NCBI GenBank assembly: GCA_944328495.1
Contig: CALVHR010000012.1
Span: forward strand, 1-57,663
Length of the DNA stretch: 57,663 nucleotides
Reading direction: 5' to 3'
From: an uncultured Clostridia bacterium
Lineage (GTDB): Bacteria > Bacillota > Clostridia > Christensenellales > Borkfalkiaceae
The translations under genes were made by a program, and so were the position numbers. The notes under the pieces were generated by a model, which saw only the letters and a list, made by a program, of their open reading frames with translations, searched no databases and was not told the origin of the DNA. Shown here piece after piece: positions 40,214 to 48,748 of the stretch (position 1 is the first letter of the stretch; each line of letters begins with the position of its first letter).

Positions 40214-41296
40214 CTATCTGTCAAAAAGCTTTTCTCTGGGCGGCAACGGTTTGAATTTTACGTGCGGTTCACTCTGATACCAGAATGCTACGGACGCAAC
40301 GTCTTCGCTCAAATGTTTGTATTTTTTACGATCGGTTTGCCAGCCGATTGTATCCACGGTAACCTTGATATCCTTTTCAAATCCTATACAGTCCTCAATG
40401 TGGAACCTGTACATGCTCAGCTTTTTCGGGCTCTCTCCGTTTCCGACAAATACTGCGGGGACACCGATATAAGGCGTGCTGTAAACAACTTCACTGCTTC
40501 CGGGTATTACACCGTACGCTCCGAAATTCCATGCCCCGCCAAAGTAGTCCTCCGTTCCGTTATCGCATATCGTGGGATACTTGTCGTCTCCGTCGATAAA
40601 GAATTTAACTTCTCCTTCCCCCCACCAACCGCTGTTGAGAACAGTCCATGCAAGGTATGTCCCTACATACACGCCCCTTCCTTGTACATTGTCCAAAATG
40701 ACATGGCGCGGATACTCTTCGCTCGTAACGCTCCTGCGATATACCGCGTGAAAATAACACGCGTCATCCGAAATCGGTTCCGCATGATATAAAACCTTAT
40801 ATGCCACGATCTCACTGAACGTATCCCCGCGGTTTTCGAGTTCGATCCTCGCTCTTTTTCGAAACGGCATCGACCAGTAAGCGTTCAGCCCTCGATACGG
40901 CGCAACCACGACCGGCAGGGAATTCACGGTGTGCGGCACTCCGTCATGCCCCATACAGAAAAATGCTCCCAGCGGACACTCTACCGACGGTTCTGTTTCT
41001 TCGTCCCAGAAAATCCGTATGATCATTTCCGAAAATCGCTGTCTGTCGGTAGTGATAAATATATTTTTTATCGTTCCGCTGCCAGAAATGTCCGCAATGT
41101 TAAATTTTTCGCCGGGTGCCATGCGTTTGAAAGGGTTCACCTTCCAGCCTTCACCATGCGAATATTTCCCCCAAAAAGCGTCTTTCGGCAGATCTGAAGG
41201 CTTTGCCGTCGCTCCCTTTCCCTTTTCCCCCGTAGGGTTTTCGGCTGATATCATTCTCGTAACAATACCGCCCTTGTAAGCAAGATCATCAAGCAT
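40214..41296 (-). CDS. GH172 (DUF2961) glycoside hydrolase
   Basis: A 360-aa protein with no signal peptide, so cytoplasmic. DUF2961 signatures: GSGTIKNIFIT, CPLGAFFCMGHDG, NAYWSMPFRKRARIELENRG, GWWGEGEVKFFIDGD and GTEDYFGGAW. The acidic pair Glu227/Glu229 and Glu249 lie at the positions expected of the acid/base and nucleophile. GH172 contains difructose-dianhydride enzymes and exo-alpha-D-arabinofuranosidases; the downstream D-arabinose-type pathway favours the latter. Cytoplasmic location suggests it cleaves imported oligosaccharides. Confidence 0.88.
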   Translation of the reverse strand: MLDDLAYKGGIVTRMISAENPTGEKGKGATAKPSDLPKDAFWGKYSHGEGWKVNPFKRMAPGEKFNIADISGSGTIKNIFITTDRQRFSEMIIRIFWDEETEPSVECPLGAFFCMGHDGVPHTVNSLPVVVAPYRGLNAYWSMPFRKRARIELENRGDTFSEIVAYKVLYHAEPISDDACYFHAVYRRSVTSEEYPRHVILDNVQGRGVYVGTYLAWTVLNSGWWGEGEVKFFIDGDDKYPTICDNGTEDYFGGAWNFGAYGVIPGSSEVVYSTPYIGVPAVFVGNGESPKKLSMYRFHIEDCIGFEKDIKVTVDTIGWQTDRKKYKHLSEDVASVAFWYQSEPHVKFKPLPPREKLFDR

Positions 41297-41308
41297 ATAT
41301 CCTCTCCT

Positions 41309-42181
41309 TTATTTCAAACCTGAAATGGCTATACCTTCCACCAATTTCTTCTGAAAGATGAAAAAAAGTATCAGCGGCGGGATCATCGCAATAATACAGG
41401 ACGCGATCACGACGCCATAGTCATGTGAATTTACCGACTTTAACATATACAGTATTTGCGATACCTGCGTCAGCGTTCCTTCGTTCTCGGTTATCACCAG
41501 TGTGGGCCAAATATATGAATTCCAAGAGCCCAAAAACGCGCCAACACCTATGATGATCATGGGCGTTACCGATAAAGGAACAAAAATTGAAATGAGTATC
41601 TTCAAACGGCTCGCCCCGTCAAGCATTGCCGCTTCCTCAACGCTGTCCGGAATATTTAAAAAATACTGTCGGAAAAAAAAGATGCTGTAAGAATTGGCCA
41701 TGCCCGGAACAAATAACACGAAAATTGTGTTGATCATATTCAGTTCGGAAACGACCTTGATAGACGTCAGCTGAATGGCAATGCCCGGAACAAACATGAA
41801 AAACAGCAAATAGGTGAAAATTACGTTCTTAAATTTGAAATTAAAACGGGCAAAACCATACGCGGCAAGCATGTTGATCAATATGGAAAAGAAACAGTTA
41901 CAAGATGCTACCACGAAAGTGGAAAGCAGAGCATTTAAAAACCTTCCCCCGTTTACGTCCACCTTGAATACTTCTTGAAAATTATCCCAGCAGGGCTTTT
42001 CCGGAAACCACGAGATACTTCCTCCCACTTCCGACATTTTAAAAACTTCCCTGCCGTCTTTCAAGGAATAGGGCAAAGACCATATCAACGGGAAGAGGAA
42101 CAGCGCGATCACCAAAACGGCTATGACAATATAAACCGCTTCTTTTATCTTTTTTTTATAATGCGTGCAAAATCCTTTCAT
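41309..42181 (-). CDS. Sugar ABC transporter permease, MalG/CUT1 family
   Basis: A 290-aa permease with six helices. SLPYSLKDGREVFKM follows the first helix, and the EAA loop reads EAAMLDGASRLKILISIFVP. It starts 1 base after the stop of the partner permease, with GGAGG upstream. It belongs to the LacI-controlled transporter with binding protein 51044-52393. Confidence 0.93.
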   Translation of the reverse strand: MKGFCTHYKKKIKEAVYIVIAVLVIALFLFPLIWSLPYSLKDGREVFKMSEVGGSISWFPEKPCWDNFQEVFKVDVNGGRFLNALLSTFVVASCNCFFSILINMLAAYGFARFNFKFKNVIFTYLLFFMFVPGIAIQLTSIKVVSELNMINTIFVLFVPGMANSYSIFFFRQYFLNIPDSVEEAAMLDGASRLKILISIFVPLSVTPMIIIGVGAFLGSWNSYIWPTLVITENEGTLTQVSQILYMLKSVNSHDYGVVIASCIIAMIPPLILFFIFQKKLVEGIAISGLK

Positions 42182-42182
42182 T

Positions 42183-43094
42183 TCAAGCGTCCTCCGACTT
42201 TTTCGATTGCAGAAAGAAAAATGCCAGTGAATTGAGCGTCGCTATCACGACGAGAATGATAAGAGAACCGGCAATCGAAACATTTCGCGGCGCACCGCTG
42301 CCGTCATTAAAAAGCCTGTACAGATACAGCACGGGAGTCAGCGTTTTATTTGCCGGACCGCCGCCCGTGATCATCAACGGCAAATCGAGCATTTGCAGTT
42401 TACCTGTCAACTGTGTGGACAGCAAAAAAATGAAAGTGTTTTTAAGATTCGGCATCGTAATATTGAATATCACGCGGAAAACCCCGGCGCCGTCGATCGC
42501 GGCCGCCTCGTAATATTCACGCGGAATGCTGAGCATGCCTGCAAGCATGATCAATGTACTGCCGCCCAACCCCAACCATAGATCGCTGACGATTATGCTT
42601 ACGTACGGCCAAATTCCGTCCACCCCGAAAACGATCGGATCCAAATCGGCAATGATCATCAAATTCGCAAAAAGCCCGCCTCTGTGGTTTGTAAGGAGGT
42701 GATAAATAATCGATACGATGACACTCGAAACGAGGGAAGGAAGGTAGACGATCACCTTTAACGCACCCGAAAACCCGCGCGTGGATTTTTTGACGAGCTG
42801 CGCAAGCAAAAAGGACAAAAACAATTGCAAAGCCACTCCCACGACAGCCATACCGATCACATTGCCGAACGACTGCAGGAAAACAGGCGCCTTAAAAATA
42901 TAATCAAAATTGGAAAGTCCTACCCAATCCCCCGTGTTGTAATCGCGAAAAGATCGCAAAACCGCCATGACCAGCGGAATACAGGCAAACACAGTAAGCA
43001 TCAAAACCGCCGGCAAAACGTACAAATAGCCCAAATTATCCTGATTCCTGTATTTTCTGCCGTTTTTTTGGGTCACGCTCCGTTCTTTTATCAT
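42183..43094 (-). CDS. Sugar ABC transporter permease, MalF/CUT1 family
   Basis: A 303-aa permease; EAA loop EAAAIDGAGVFRVIFNITMP. Two ATGs are available: 43100 would put GGGA directly against the codon, while 43094 leaves six bases, so 43094 is preferred. A 13-base-pair stem-loop lies just upstream of the ribosome site. Confidence 0.92.
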   Translation of the reverse strand: MIKERSVTQKNGRKYRNQDNLGYLYVLPAVLMLTVFACIPLVMAVLRSFRDYNTGDWVGLSNFDYIFKAPVFLQSFGNVIGMAVVGVALQLFLSFLLAQLVKKSTRGFSGALKVIVYLPSLVSSVIVSIIYHLLTNHRGGLFANLMIIADLDPIVFGVDGIWPYVSIIVSDLWLGLGGSTLIMLAGMLSIPREYYEAAAIDGAGVFRVIFNITMPNLKNTFIFLLSTQLTGKLQMLDLPLMITGGGPANKTLTPVLYLYRLFNDGSGAPRNVSIAGSLIILVVIATLNSLAFFFLQSKKSEDA

Positions 43095-43107
43095 GTTCAT
43101 TCCCTTT

Positions 43108-43140
43108 TGTCATCGGAGGGAAGCATGCCCTCCGATGACA
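43108..43140 (-). promoter_or_regulatory. Intercistronic stem-loop before the permease pair
   Basis: A perfect 13-base stem, TGTCATCGGAGGG with CCCTCCGATGACA, and a 7-base loop, in the 54-base gap between the surface-protein gene and the permeases. No U-run follows on the minus strand (AAAAGGGA), so a processing or stability element is favoured over a terminator. Confidence 0.5.
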
Positions 43141-43148
43141 ACACACAA

Positions 43149-46100
43149 TTATTTTGCTTTTTTTCTGACAAAAAGCGCCAAAGCCACTGCTGCTGCGACC
43201 GCAAACCCGATCGCCCCGCCGACCGCTGAAATTTCGGAGTTGCAACCTCCGCCGCCCTCATCCGTATCGCCGTCCGAATCGGAAGGAATATTTTCGGGAA
43301 CTACGGTCATTTGCACCGTATCGGTCAGTACACTGTCCAAAAACTTGTAAGAAACGGTAATCTCGGCTGTCCCTTCCGCTTTTGCAATGATAAACGAACC
43401 CGTAATCGATACAACGTTTTTCGGTTCACAGGATATATCGTAGCCCGACATGATCCTTTCTTTTTCGCCGTTTTCGTACACCAGATACACTTCGAAATCG
43501 ACAAGATCGTTCATCGGCAGTTCAGCTTCTCCGTTGATTTTCAATTCCACCGCTTCTACAAAAATTGTTTTTGTTAAAGAACAATCGTCGATTTGAATGC
43601 CCATACCCTGCATCGGATCCCCGGTCAGCCGCAGATATACTCTGTACGTTCCCGGTGTCGCACTAAATATATGCGAAATTTTCTGATACCCTCCTGCACC
43701 CGCAGAAGAATCGGCTGTCGTATAGGTATTTTCCCGGCTCTCTTCCCCGTCTTCCAACCTGACGGCACCGATCACCGCCGTCCCTCCGTTTTGGAACTTA
43801 TTGATATAAGCGGAGAACGTATAATAATCTGCTTCTCCTATCACGACGTCTTGGTAAATATAAGAATAACTGTCGGGCGTAATGAGCGGATTGACGGAAG
43901 GCGCTATCATAAACAGGTTTCCTCTGCCCGTTCTTGCGTAATCCCCCGACACAACAAAATCGTGTCCGCCGTCGCTGGTTTTATCGATCTTCCATTCGCG
44001 AACTTCCGCATCCTCGAACCCTCCGTCGACCAGGAGGTTATCGCCGTCGATACTCACAAGACTGCTTCCGATCACTGCGCTGCCGTTATAATGCGCTACG
44101 ACATATATGTTTGCCTGCCCGTTTTTCCTTGCCAGGGCGAAATATTTGCCGAGCCTGCTGTAAATATTAAGGACTTCCGGATCGTCGGTATACACATCAA
44201 TATAATCCGCCGCGATCTCTGTACCATCATTTCGCGTCAGCGTATAATCCACCTCAACATAGCTTTCTGTATTTACCTCACCGCCCAATTTTACGCTTAC
44301 CCCCCGCAAGCCGAAAGTCTCGCCCTCCGCTACGGTAATTGCAGGAATTGTAAACTGCTTCGAATAGCCGAACATATCAATTTGCAGGGTAATGCTCGCA
44401 GTGCCCTTACCCGCCGCGACAATTTTGTTATCCACGATCTTGAACACGCTTTCGTCGTCCGAGATGATCGTATAAAAATCTTCCGCCGTTATATTTTTGA
44501 GCATACCGTTGGAAAGATCCGCGTACAGCGTAAACTCCAGCATCTCGTTTTCTGCGGGCTGATTTTCAGCGATAAATATGATGTTTTCCGTTTCGGCGAC
44601 CTTCTTCACCGAAAGATCGTCCACCTGATACCCTGTTTCGTAGAAGCCTGCCTCCGCAAAGGATATGGCAGACAGGTACAAAATGACCCGCACGGTTTCT
44701 CTTTCTCCGGAATTAAAATGCCAAACGTACTGTTCATAAAGCCCCGTGATCGCCCCGAACGACTGACTGTCAATAAACGTCCCCATCGGCTGCACGGGAT
44801 CCATGACGGCAAGAATAATGGGCGCGCAAATATTTCCCGATCCCCATTTTTTTGCAAAATAGGAAAACTCGTACCAAGTATTCGGCTCAACGGTGATATC
44901 CTGATACACGCCTATATCGGTTCCGGGGACGATTTGTGCGTTTGCCGAAGCCAGCCAAATGTTATTATTTCCGCTGTTGCTCAAATTCCCGCCGCCGTCC
45001 ACACCGACGTTCGCAGTCGCATTCCCCTGAACACTTACCCATCCGCGGTCTGCCACGGAGGAAAAAGGCTGTTTGATTATAGCCATCGAGTCTTCAAATC
45101 CCGCATTTTTCAGAAGTTCATTCCCGTCCGTAAGAGAAACCTCTTCGCCCATATTGATTTCTTGCAGGGAAACGGAATCGATACAATATCCCCCTGAAAT
45201 TTGTGCCGAACCTTCCGTTTCGATCGCAATCTTTAAAGAGGTGTTCTCTCCGCTGTAAAACGCCAAAGACACCTTTTCATATACTTCGCCGATATCTTCG
45301 CTTGTCAGACTGCTGATAAACGCATCGGAATGAATTGGCTTTACACCGTATGCAAGAGGAGAAACCGTTCCGACTTTTTTAACATAAAAAGACAGCCTGT
45401 ACAACTTTTTGCTTTCGACCGTCACGCTTTGATTCAGTACAGCGCTTCCCCCTTCCGAAGCCGCAATGTAGGCGCAATCCTGCCCTTCATAAGCGTCGCC
45501 GTCGGAACGTATCTCGCTTCCCGTTCCCGTCCACGGAGCAGAAGTATCGTCGATCAGCTCCTGATTTTCAAATCCTCCGTCAAGGACCAGCTCCTCATAT
45601 CGGCCCAGTTCATACAAACAAACAGCGTCTATATGATATCCGACATTTCCGACCTCCGCGAATTCTTTTGTTTCAAGTTCGAAAAGTATTCGCAAGGAAG
45701 TCGCATTTTCACTCGAAAACTGCATGACGACCTGCCTGTAAGAGCCCGTACCCTCGCAGACATACTCTTCGGAAAAAGTATTTTCCTTGTCGGCAAACCC
45801 GTATTTTAAAGGAGAAATAACATTGCCGGCATTCCATTTTTTGATATAAAAAGATAATTCGTACTCGGTATTTTCTTTGAGCGTGACATCCTGATACATC
45901 TGCATTTTGAGCCCCGCACTAAGATAGTCGGCGGCACCTGCCCAAAACATATTGGCTGTCCCTTCAAACGGCTCCGAGTATCCCGTTATCGCCGAATCGT
46001 CAATCCCCATCCCCGGATACGGAGCGCCCAAATCTTGTCCGCTTACAACGCCCCACCTGATCGGACTGCCAAGCACCGCGCCGTTTTCAAATGAACCATC

Positions 46101-46241
46101 CGCAATGAGATTTTCTCCCACTTTGACGAAATCATCCTGCGCTTTTGCCGAAGTCGGTATAAGACACAACCCTGCGATACAGAGCGTTAAGAGAATCAAT
46201 AAACATCCCAAAATGATTTGTCTGAATTTACTTTGTGCCAT
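43149..46241 (-). CDS. CBM4/9-type multi-module surface protein with Cys C-terminal anchor
   Basis: A 1030-aa exported protein; signal peptide to about residue 33 (SAKA|QDDF). Four jelly-roll carbohydrate-binding-like modules, each introduced by NLIADGSFE, LVLDGGFE, LLKNAGFE or LLVDGGFE and ending with a GYHIDAVCLYE/GYQIDDLSVKK-type strand. Ig-like segments lie at ~600-740 and ~910-990. The tail is DEGGGGCNSE, a hydrophobic helix, then VRKKAK. Its ATG overlaps the upstream stop as TAATG, so it is coupled to the 820-aa relative. It probably holds polysaccharide at the cell surface for the GH and transporter genes. Confidence 0.78.
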   Translation of the reverse strand: MAQSKFRQIILGCLLILLTLCIAGLCLIPTSAKAQDDFVKVGENLIADGSFENGAVLGSPIRWGVVSGQDLGAPYPGMGIDDSAITGYSEPFEGTANMFWAGAADYLSAGLKMQMYQDVTLKENTEYELSFYIKKWNAGNVISPLKYGFADKENTFSEEYVCEGTGSYRQVVMQFSSENATSLRILFELETKEFAEVGNVGYHIDAVCLYELGRYEELVLDGGFENQELIDDTSAPWTGTGSEIRSDGDAYEGQDCAYIAASEGGSAVLNQSVTVESKKLYRLSFYVKKVGTVSPLAYGVKPIHSDAFISSLTSEDIGEVYEKVSLAFYSGENTSLKIAIETEGSAQISGGYCIDSVSLQEINMGEEVSLTDGNELLKNAGFEDSMAIIKQPFSSVADRGWVSVQGNATANVGVDGGGNLSNSGNNNIWLASANAQIVPGTDIGVYQDITVEPNTWYEFSYFAKKWGSGNICAPIILAVMDPVQPMGTFIDSQSFGAITGLYEQYVWHFNSGERETVRVILYLSAISFAEAGFYETGYQVDDLSVKKVAETENIIFIAENQPAENEMLEFTLYADLSNGMLKNITAEDFYTIISDDESVFKIVDNKIVAAGKGTASITLQIDMFGYSKQFTIPAITVAEGETFGLRGVSVKLGGEVNTESYVEVDYTLTRNDGTEIAADYIDVYTDDPEVLNIYSRLGKYFALARKNGQANIYVVAHYNGSAVIGSSLVSIDGDNLLVDGGFEDAEVREWKIDKTSDGGHDFVVSGDYARTGRGNLFMIAPSVNPLITPDSYSYIYQDVVIGEADYYTFSAYINKFQNGGTAVIGAVRLEDGEESRENTYTTADSSAGAGGYQKISHIFSATPGTYRVYLRLTGDPMQGMGIQIDDCSLTKTIFVEAVELKINGEAELPMNDLVDFEVYLVYENGEKERIMSGYDISCEPKNVVSITGSFIIAKAEGTAEITVSYKFLDSVLTDTVQMTVVPENIPSDSDGDTDEGGGGCNSEISAVGGAIGFAVAAAVALALFVRKKAK

Positions 46242-48703
46242 TATTTCGCTCCTTTCCTTTTCTTTATGAAAATCACTGCTGTCCCCAGCAAAGCAAAACA
46301 ACCAATTCCGACAGGACCTATGCTTGCATTACAGCCGGAACTGTTGTCCGAATCATCCCCCGCAGGATCCTCAACCTGTCCGTCGCCGACGGGGGGGTGC
46401 ACTTCCATTTCTTCGAACACTGCCGTGATAACGCTGTCCTGCGTAAGTATAAAGGTATTTCCCTCGATCGCTTTGCCGTTGACGCAGATCTCTTTGAGTT
46501 CGTACCCTTCCGCAGGCGTTGCGGTCACGGTTATCTCCGTGCCGGCGGCAAGGCTGTTCCCTTCCGGAGAAATGCTTATTTGCCCGTTGACGATTTCCCC
46601 GACCGTTACGGCGTATTGGATCTTTTCGAACACTGCCGTGATAACGCTGTCCTGTGTAAGTATAAAGGTATTTCCCTCGATCACTTTGCCGTTGACGCAG
46701 ATCTCTTTGAGTTCGTACCCTTCCGCAGGCGTTGCGGTCACGGTTATCTCCGTGCCGGCGGCAAGGCTGTTCCCTTCCGGAGAAATGCTTATTTGCCCGT
46801 TGACGATTTCCCCGACCGTTACGGCGTATTGGATCTTTTCGAACACTGCCGTGATAACGCTGTCCTCCGCAAGCACAAAGGTATTTCCCTCGATCGCTTT
46901 GCCGTTGACGCAGACCTCTTTGAGTTCGTACCCTTCCGCAGGCGCGGCGGTCACGGTTATCTCCGTGCCTTCAACAAAACTGTTCCCTTCCGGAAAAATA
47001 CTTATTTGCCCGTTGACGATCTCCCCGACCGTTACGGCGTACTCACTCGCCTCTTTGAGGGAAATTTCATCCACATGGAAACCCGTATCATACCCTCCGT
47101 TTGTCTCTTTCGGCAACGAATTATTGTAGATAAATATCCTTATTTTCGTCAAATCGCCCGTATTGAAGATATAAGTTAATTTTTGATAATTCTGTGTTTG
47201 CCCGAACGTATATGTACGGGAATCTACCGCTTCATCCGGCGTTTCCGATGAAGAATCGGAGTATCCATAGACCACGGGGGCTACAATGTTGTTCATATCC
47301 CATTTCTTGATATTGAACGTAAACTTATAATATGTATTCGGCTTTACGGCCACATCCTGGTAGATTCCGAGTTTTGTATTTTCAGCAAACGAACCGACCG
47401 AACATATAAACGCATTTGCCGTTCCTTCATACGCCGAAATATTGCCGGGAAATGTATCCACGCCGACACCCGTTGCCGCAAACGATCTCCATGACGTATC
47501 CGCAGAGAGAGTACGCGGAGAAGCCTCAAATCCGCCGTCGGTTATGTATTCCATATCTTCTTTTTCAAAGAGCGAAATCAGATCGAAATGGAATCCCGTG
47601 CCGTATCCGTCCGCTTCTGCTTTCGATATGCAGTCGGTATACAAAAATACCCTTATTTCCGTAAGTTCGGCATTATAAAAGTCAAATTTCACTTCTTGGA
47701 AAGTTCCCAACGGGTTTTGATAGATAATTTCTTTAACCGCCGCAAAGGGATCAGACGCATTCGGATCTGCATAGCCTAAGTGAATGGCTCCCACCTTATT
47801 CCCTTCTGCCCATTTTTTGATGTGTGCAGAAAGCTGATACGTCTTTCCCGCCTGTACTGTAACGTCCTGATAAATGCCGTTTTTCTTCCCTGCCAAATTG
47901 TCGTTGGATGCTTCCATCCATACAGAGCCGACCCCTTCATAAGACGCCGTACCCGCTCTGTCCCAGCCGAGCACGGCATCGGGGAACATAGTCCACGGAG
48001 AAGAATTTTGGTCGATTGTCTCCTGCGTTTCAAAGGACGCATCGCTCAAAAGATTTGTCCGATTCACTTTTTCCAAAGAAACTTCGTCGAGATGAAAGCC
48101 GATTTCACCCGCAACGTTGACATCCGCGGTTAGAAAAGAAAACAAAATCCTGACATTGGATAAATTCCCGCTGTTGAAATTTAAACGAAACGGCTTATAT
48201 GTTCCGCCAAGCGCGCCGCTTTCCACTGTTTGGCGCATTGTATAATCAAAAGTATCTTCTGCGGCAATACCATAATCAAACGCGGGAGTGTTGTTTCCAT
48301 CCGCCCATTTTTTCAGCCAAAACGACAGCATATATTCGGTGTTTTTTTCCACTGCAATATCTTGATACAGTTTTATCGGCGTCCCCGTCTGCAAATAACT
48401 GCCCGCTCCCGCCATAAATACGTTTGCAGTGCCTTGTTTCGAATTTACGTTTGCTTCCCAATTATCGACTCCGATACCCGGCGCCATTGCCCCGACATCC
48501 AAAGCTGTAACAGCCTGCCAGGCATACTCCTCTCCCAAAGATGAACTTTGCTCAAAAGAACCGTCCGCTACGAGATTTTTTCCGCTTGTACAATACTGCT
48601 CGGCATTTACAGATGTTGTATGCGATATCATGAATAATACACCGCACGAAAATACCGCCGCCAATAGAATTACCCAAAGATTGCGAATCTTACTTTTTAT
48701 CAT
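46241..48703 (-). CDS. CBM4/9-type surface protein with InlB-like triple repeat and Cys anchor
   Basis: An 820-aa exported protein; signal peptide ending SVNA|EQY. Three jelly-roll modules start with NLVADGSFE, NLLSDASFE and EYITDGGFE. Three consecutive 71-residue repeats (YAVTVGEIVNGQISI...EGYELKEICVNG...VITAVFEKI) of the InlB/Flg_new stem type follow at ~553-765. The tail is SSGCNAS, hydrophobic helix, KKRKGAK. The repeats act as a stalk between the binding modules and the membrane anchor. GGGGGGAAG lies upstream of the start. Confidence 0.8.
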   Translation of the reverse strand: MIKSKIRNLWVILLAAVFSCGVLFMISHTTSVNAEQYCTSGKNLVADGSFEQSSSLGEEYAWQAVTALDVGAMAPGIGVDNWEANVNSKQGTANVFMAGAGSYLQTGTPIKLYQDIAVEKNTEYMLSFWLKKWADGNNTPAFDYGIAAEDTFDYTMRQTVESGALGGTYKPFRLNFNSGNLSNVRILFSFLTADVNVAGEIGFHLDEVSLEKVNRTNLLSDASFETQETIDQNSSPWTMFPDAVLGWDRAGTASYEGVGSVWMEASNDNLAGKKNGIYQDVTVQAGKTYQLSAHIKKWAEGNKVGAIHLGYADPNASDPFAAVKEIIYQNPLGTFQEVKFDFYNAELTEIRVFLYTDCISKAEADGYGTGFHFDLISLFEKEDMEYITDGGFEASPRTLSADTSWRSFAATGVGVDTFPGNISAYEGTANAFICSVGSFAENTKLGIYQDVAVKPNTYYKFTFNIKKWDMNNIVAPVVYGYSDSSSETPDEAVDSRTYTFGQTQNYQKLTYIFNTGDLTKIRIFIYNNSLPKETNGGYDTGFHVDEISLKEASEYAVTVGEIVNGQISIFPEGNSFVEGTEITVTAAPAEGYELKEVCVNGKAIEGNTFVLAEDSVITAVFEKIQYAVTVGEIVNGQISISPEGNSLAAGTEITVTATPAEGYELKEICVNGKVIEGNTFILTQDSVITAVFEKIQYAVTVGEIVNGQISISPEGNSLAAGTEITVTATPAEGYELKEICVNGKAIEGNTFILTQDSVITAVFEEMEVHPPVGDGQVEDPAGDDSDNSSGCNASIGPVGIGCFALLGTAVIFIKKRKGAK
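46412..47050. repeat. Three tandem 213-bp coding repeats
   Basis: Unit starts at 46412, 46625 and 46838, exactly 213 bases apart. Units 1 and 2 are almost identical in DNA; unit 3 differs at scattered sites. They encode the 71-residue stalk repeats of the 820-aa protein, so copy-number change would keep the frame. Confidence 0.9.
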
Positions 48704-48748
48704 TTTCTTCCCCCCTTAATAAAGATTTTTTGTTTGGTTCTGCCGCTG

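Noticed and set aside
46412-47050. Regularly spaced repeats considered as a CRISPR array
   Set aside because: The 213-base units are contiguous, in frame and encode InlB-type stalk repeats; there are no spacers and no cas genes.
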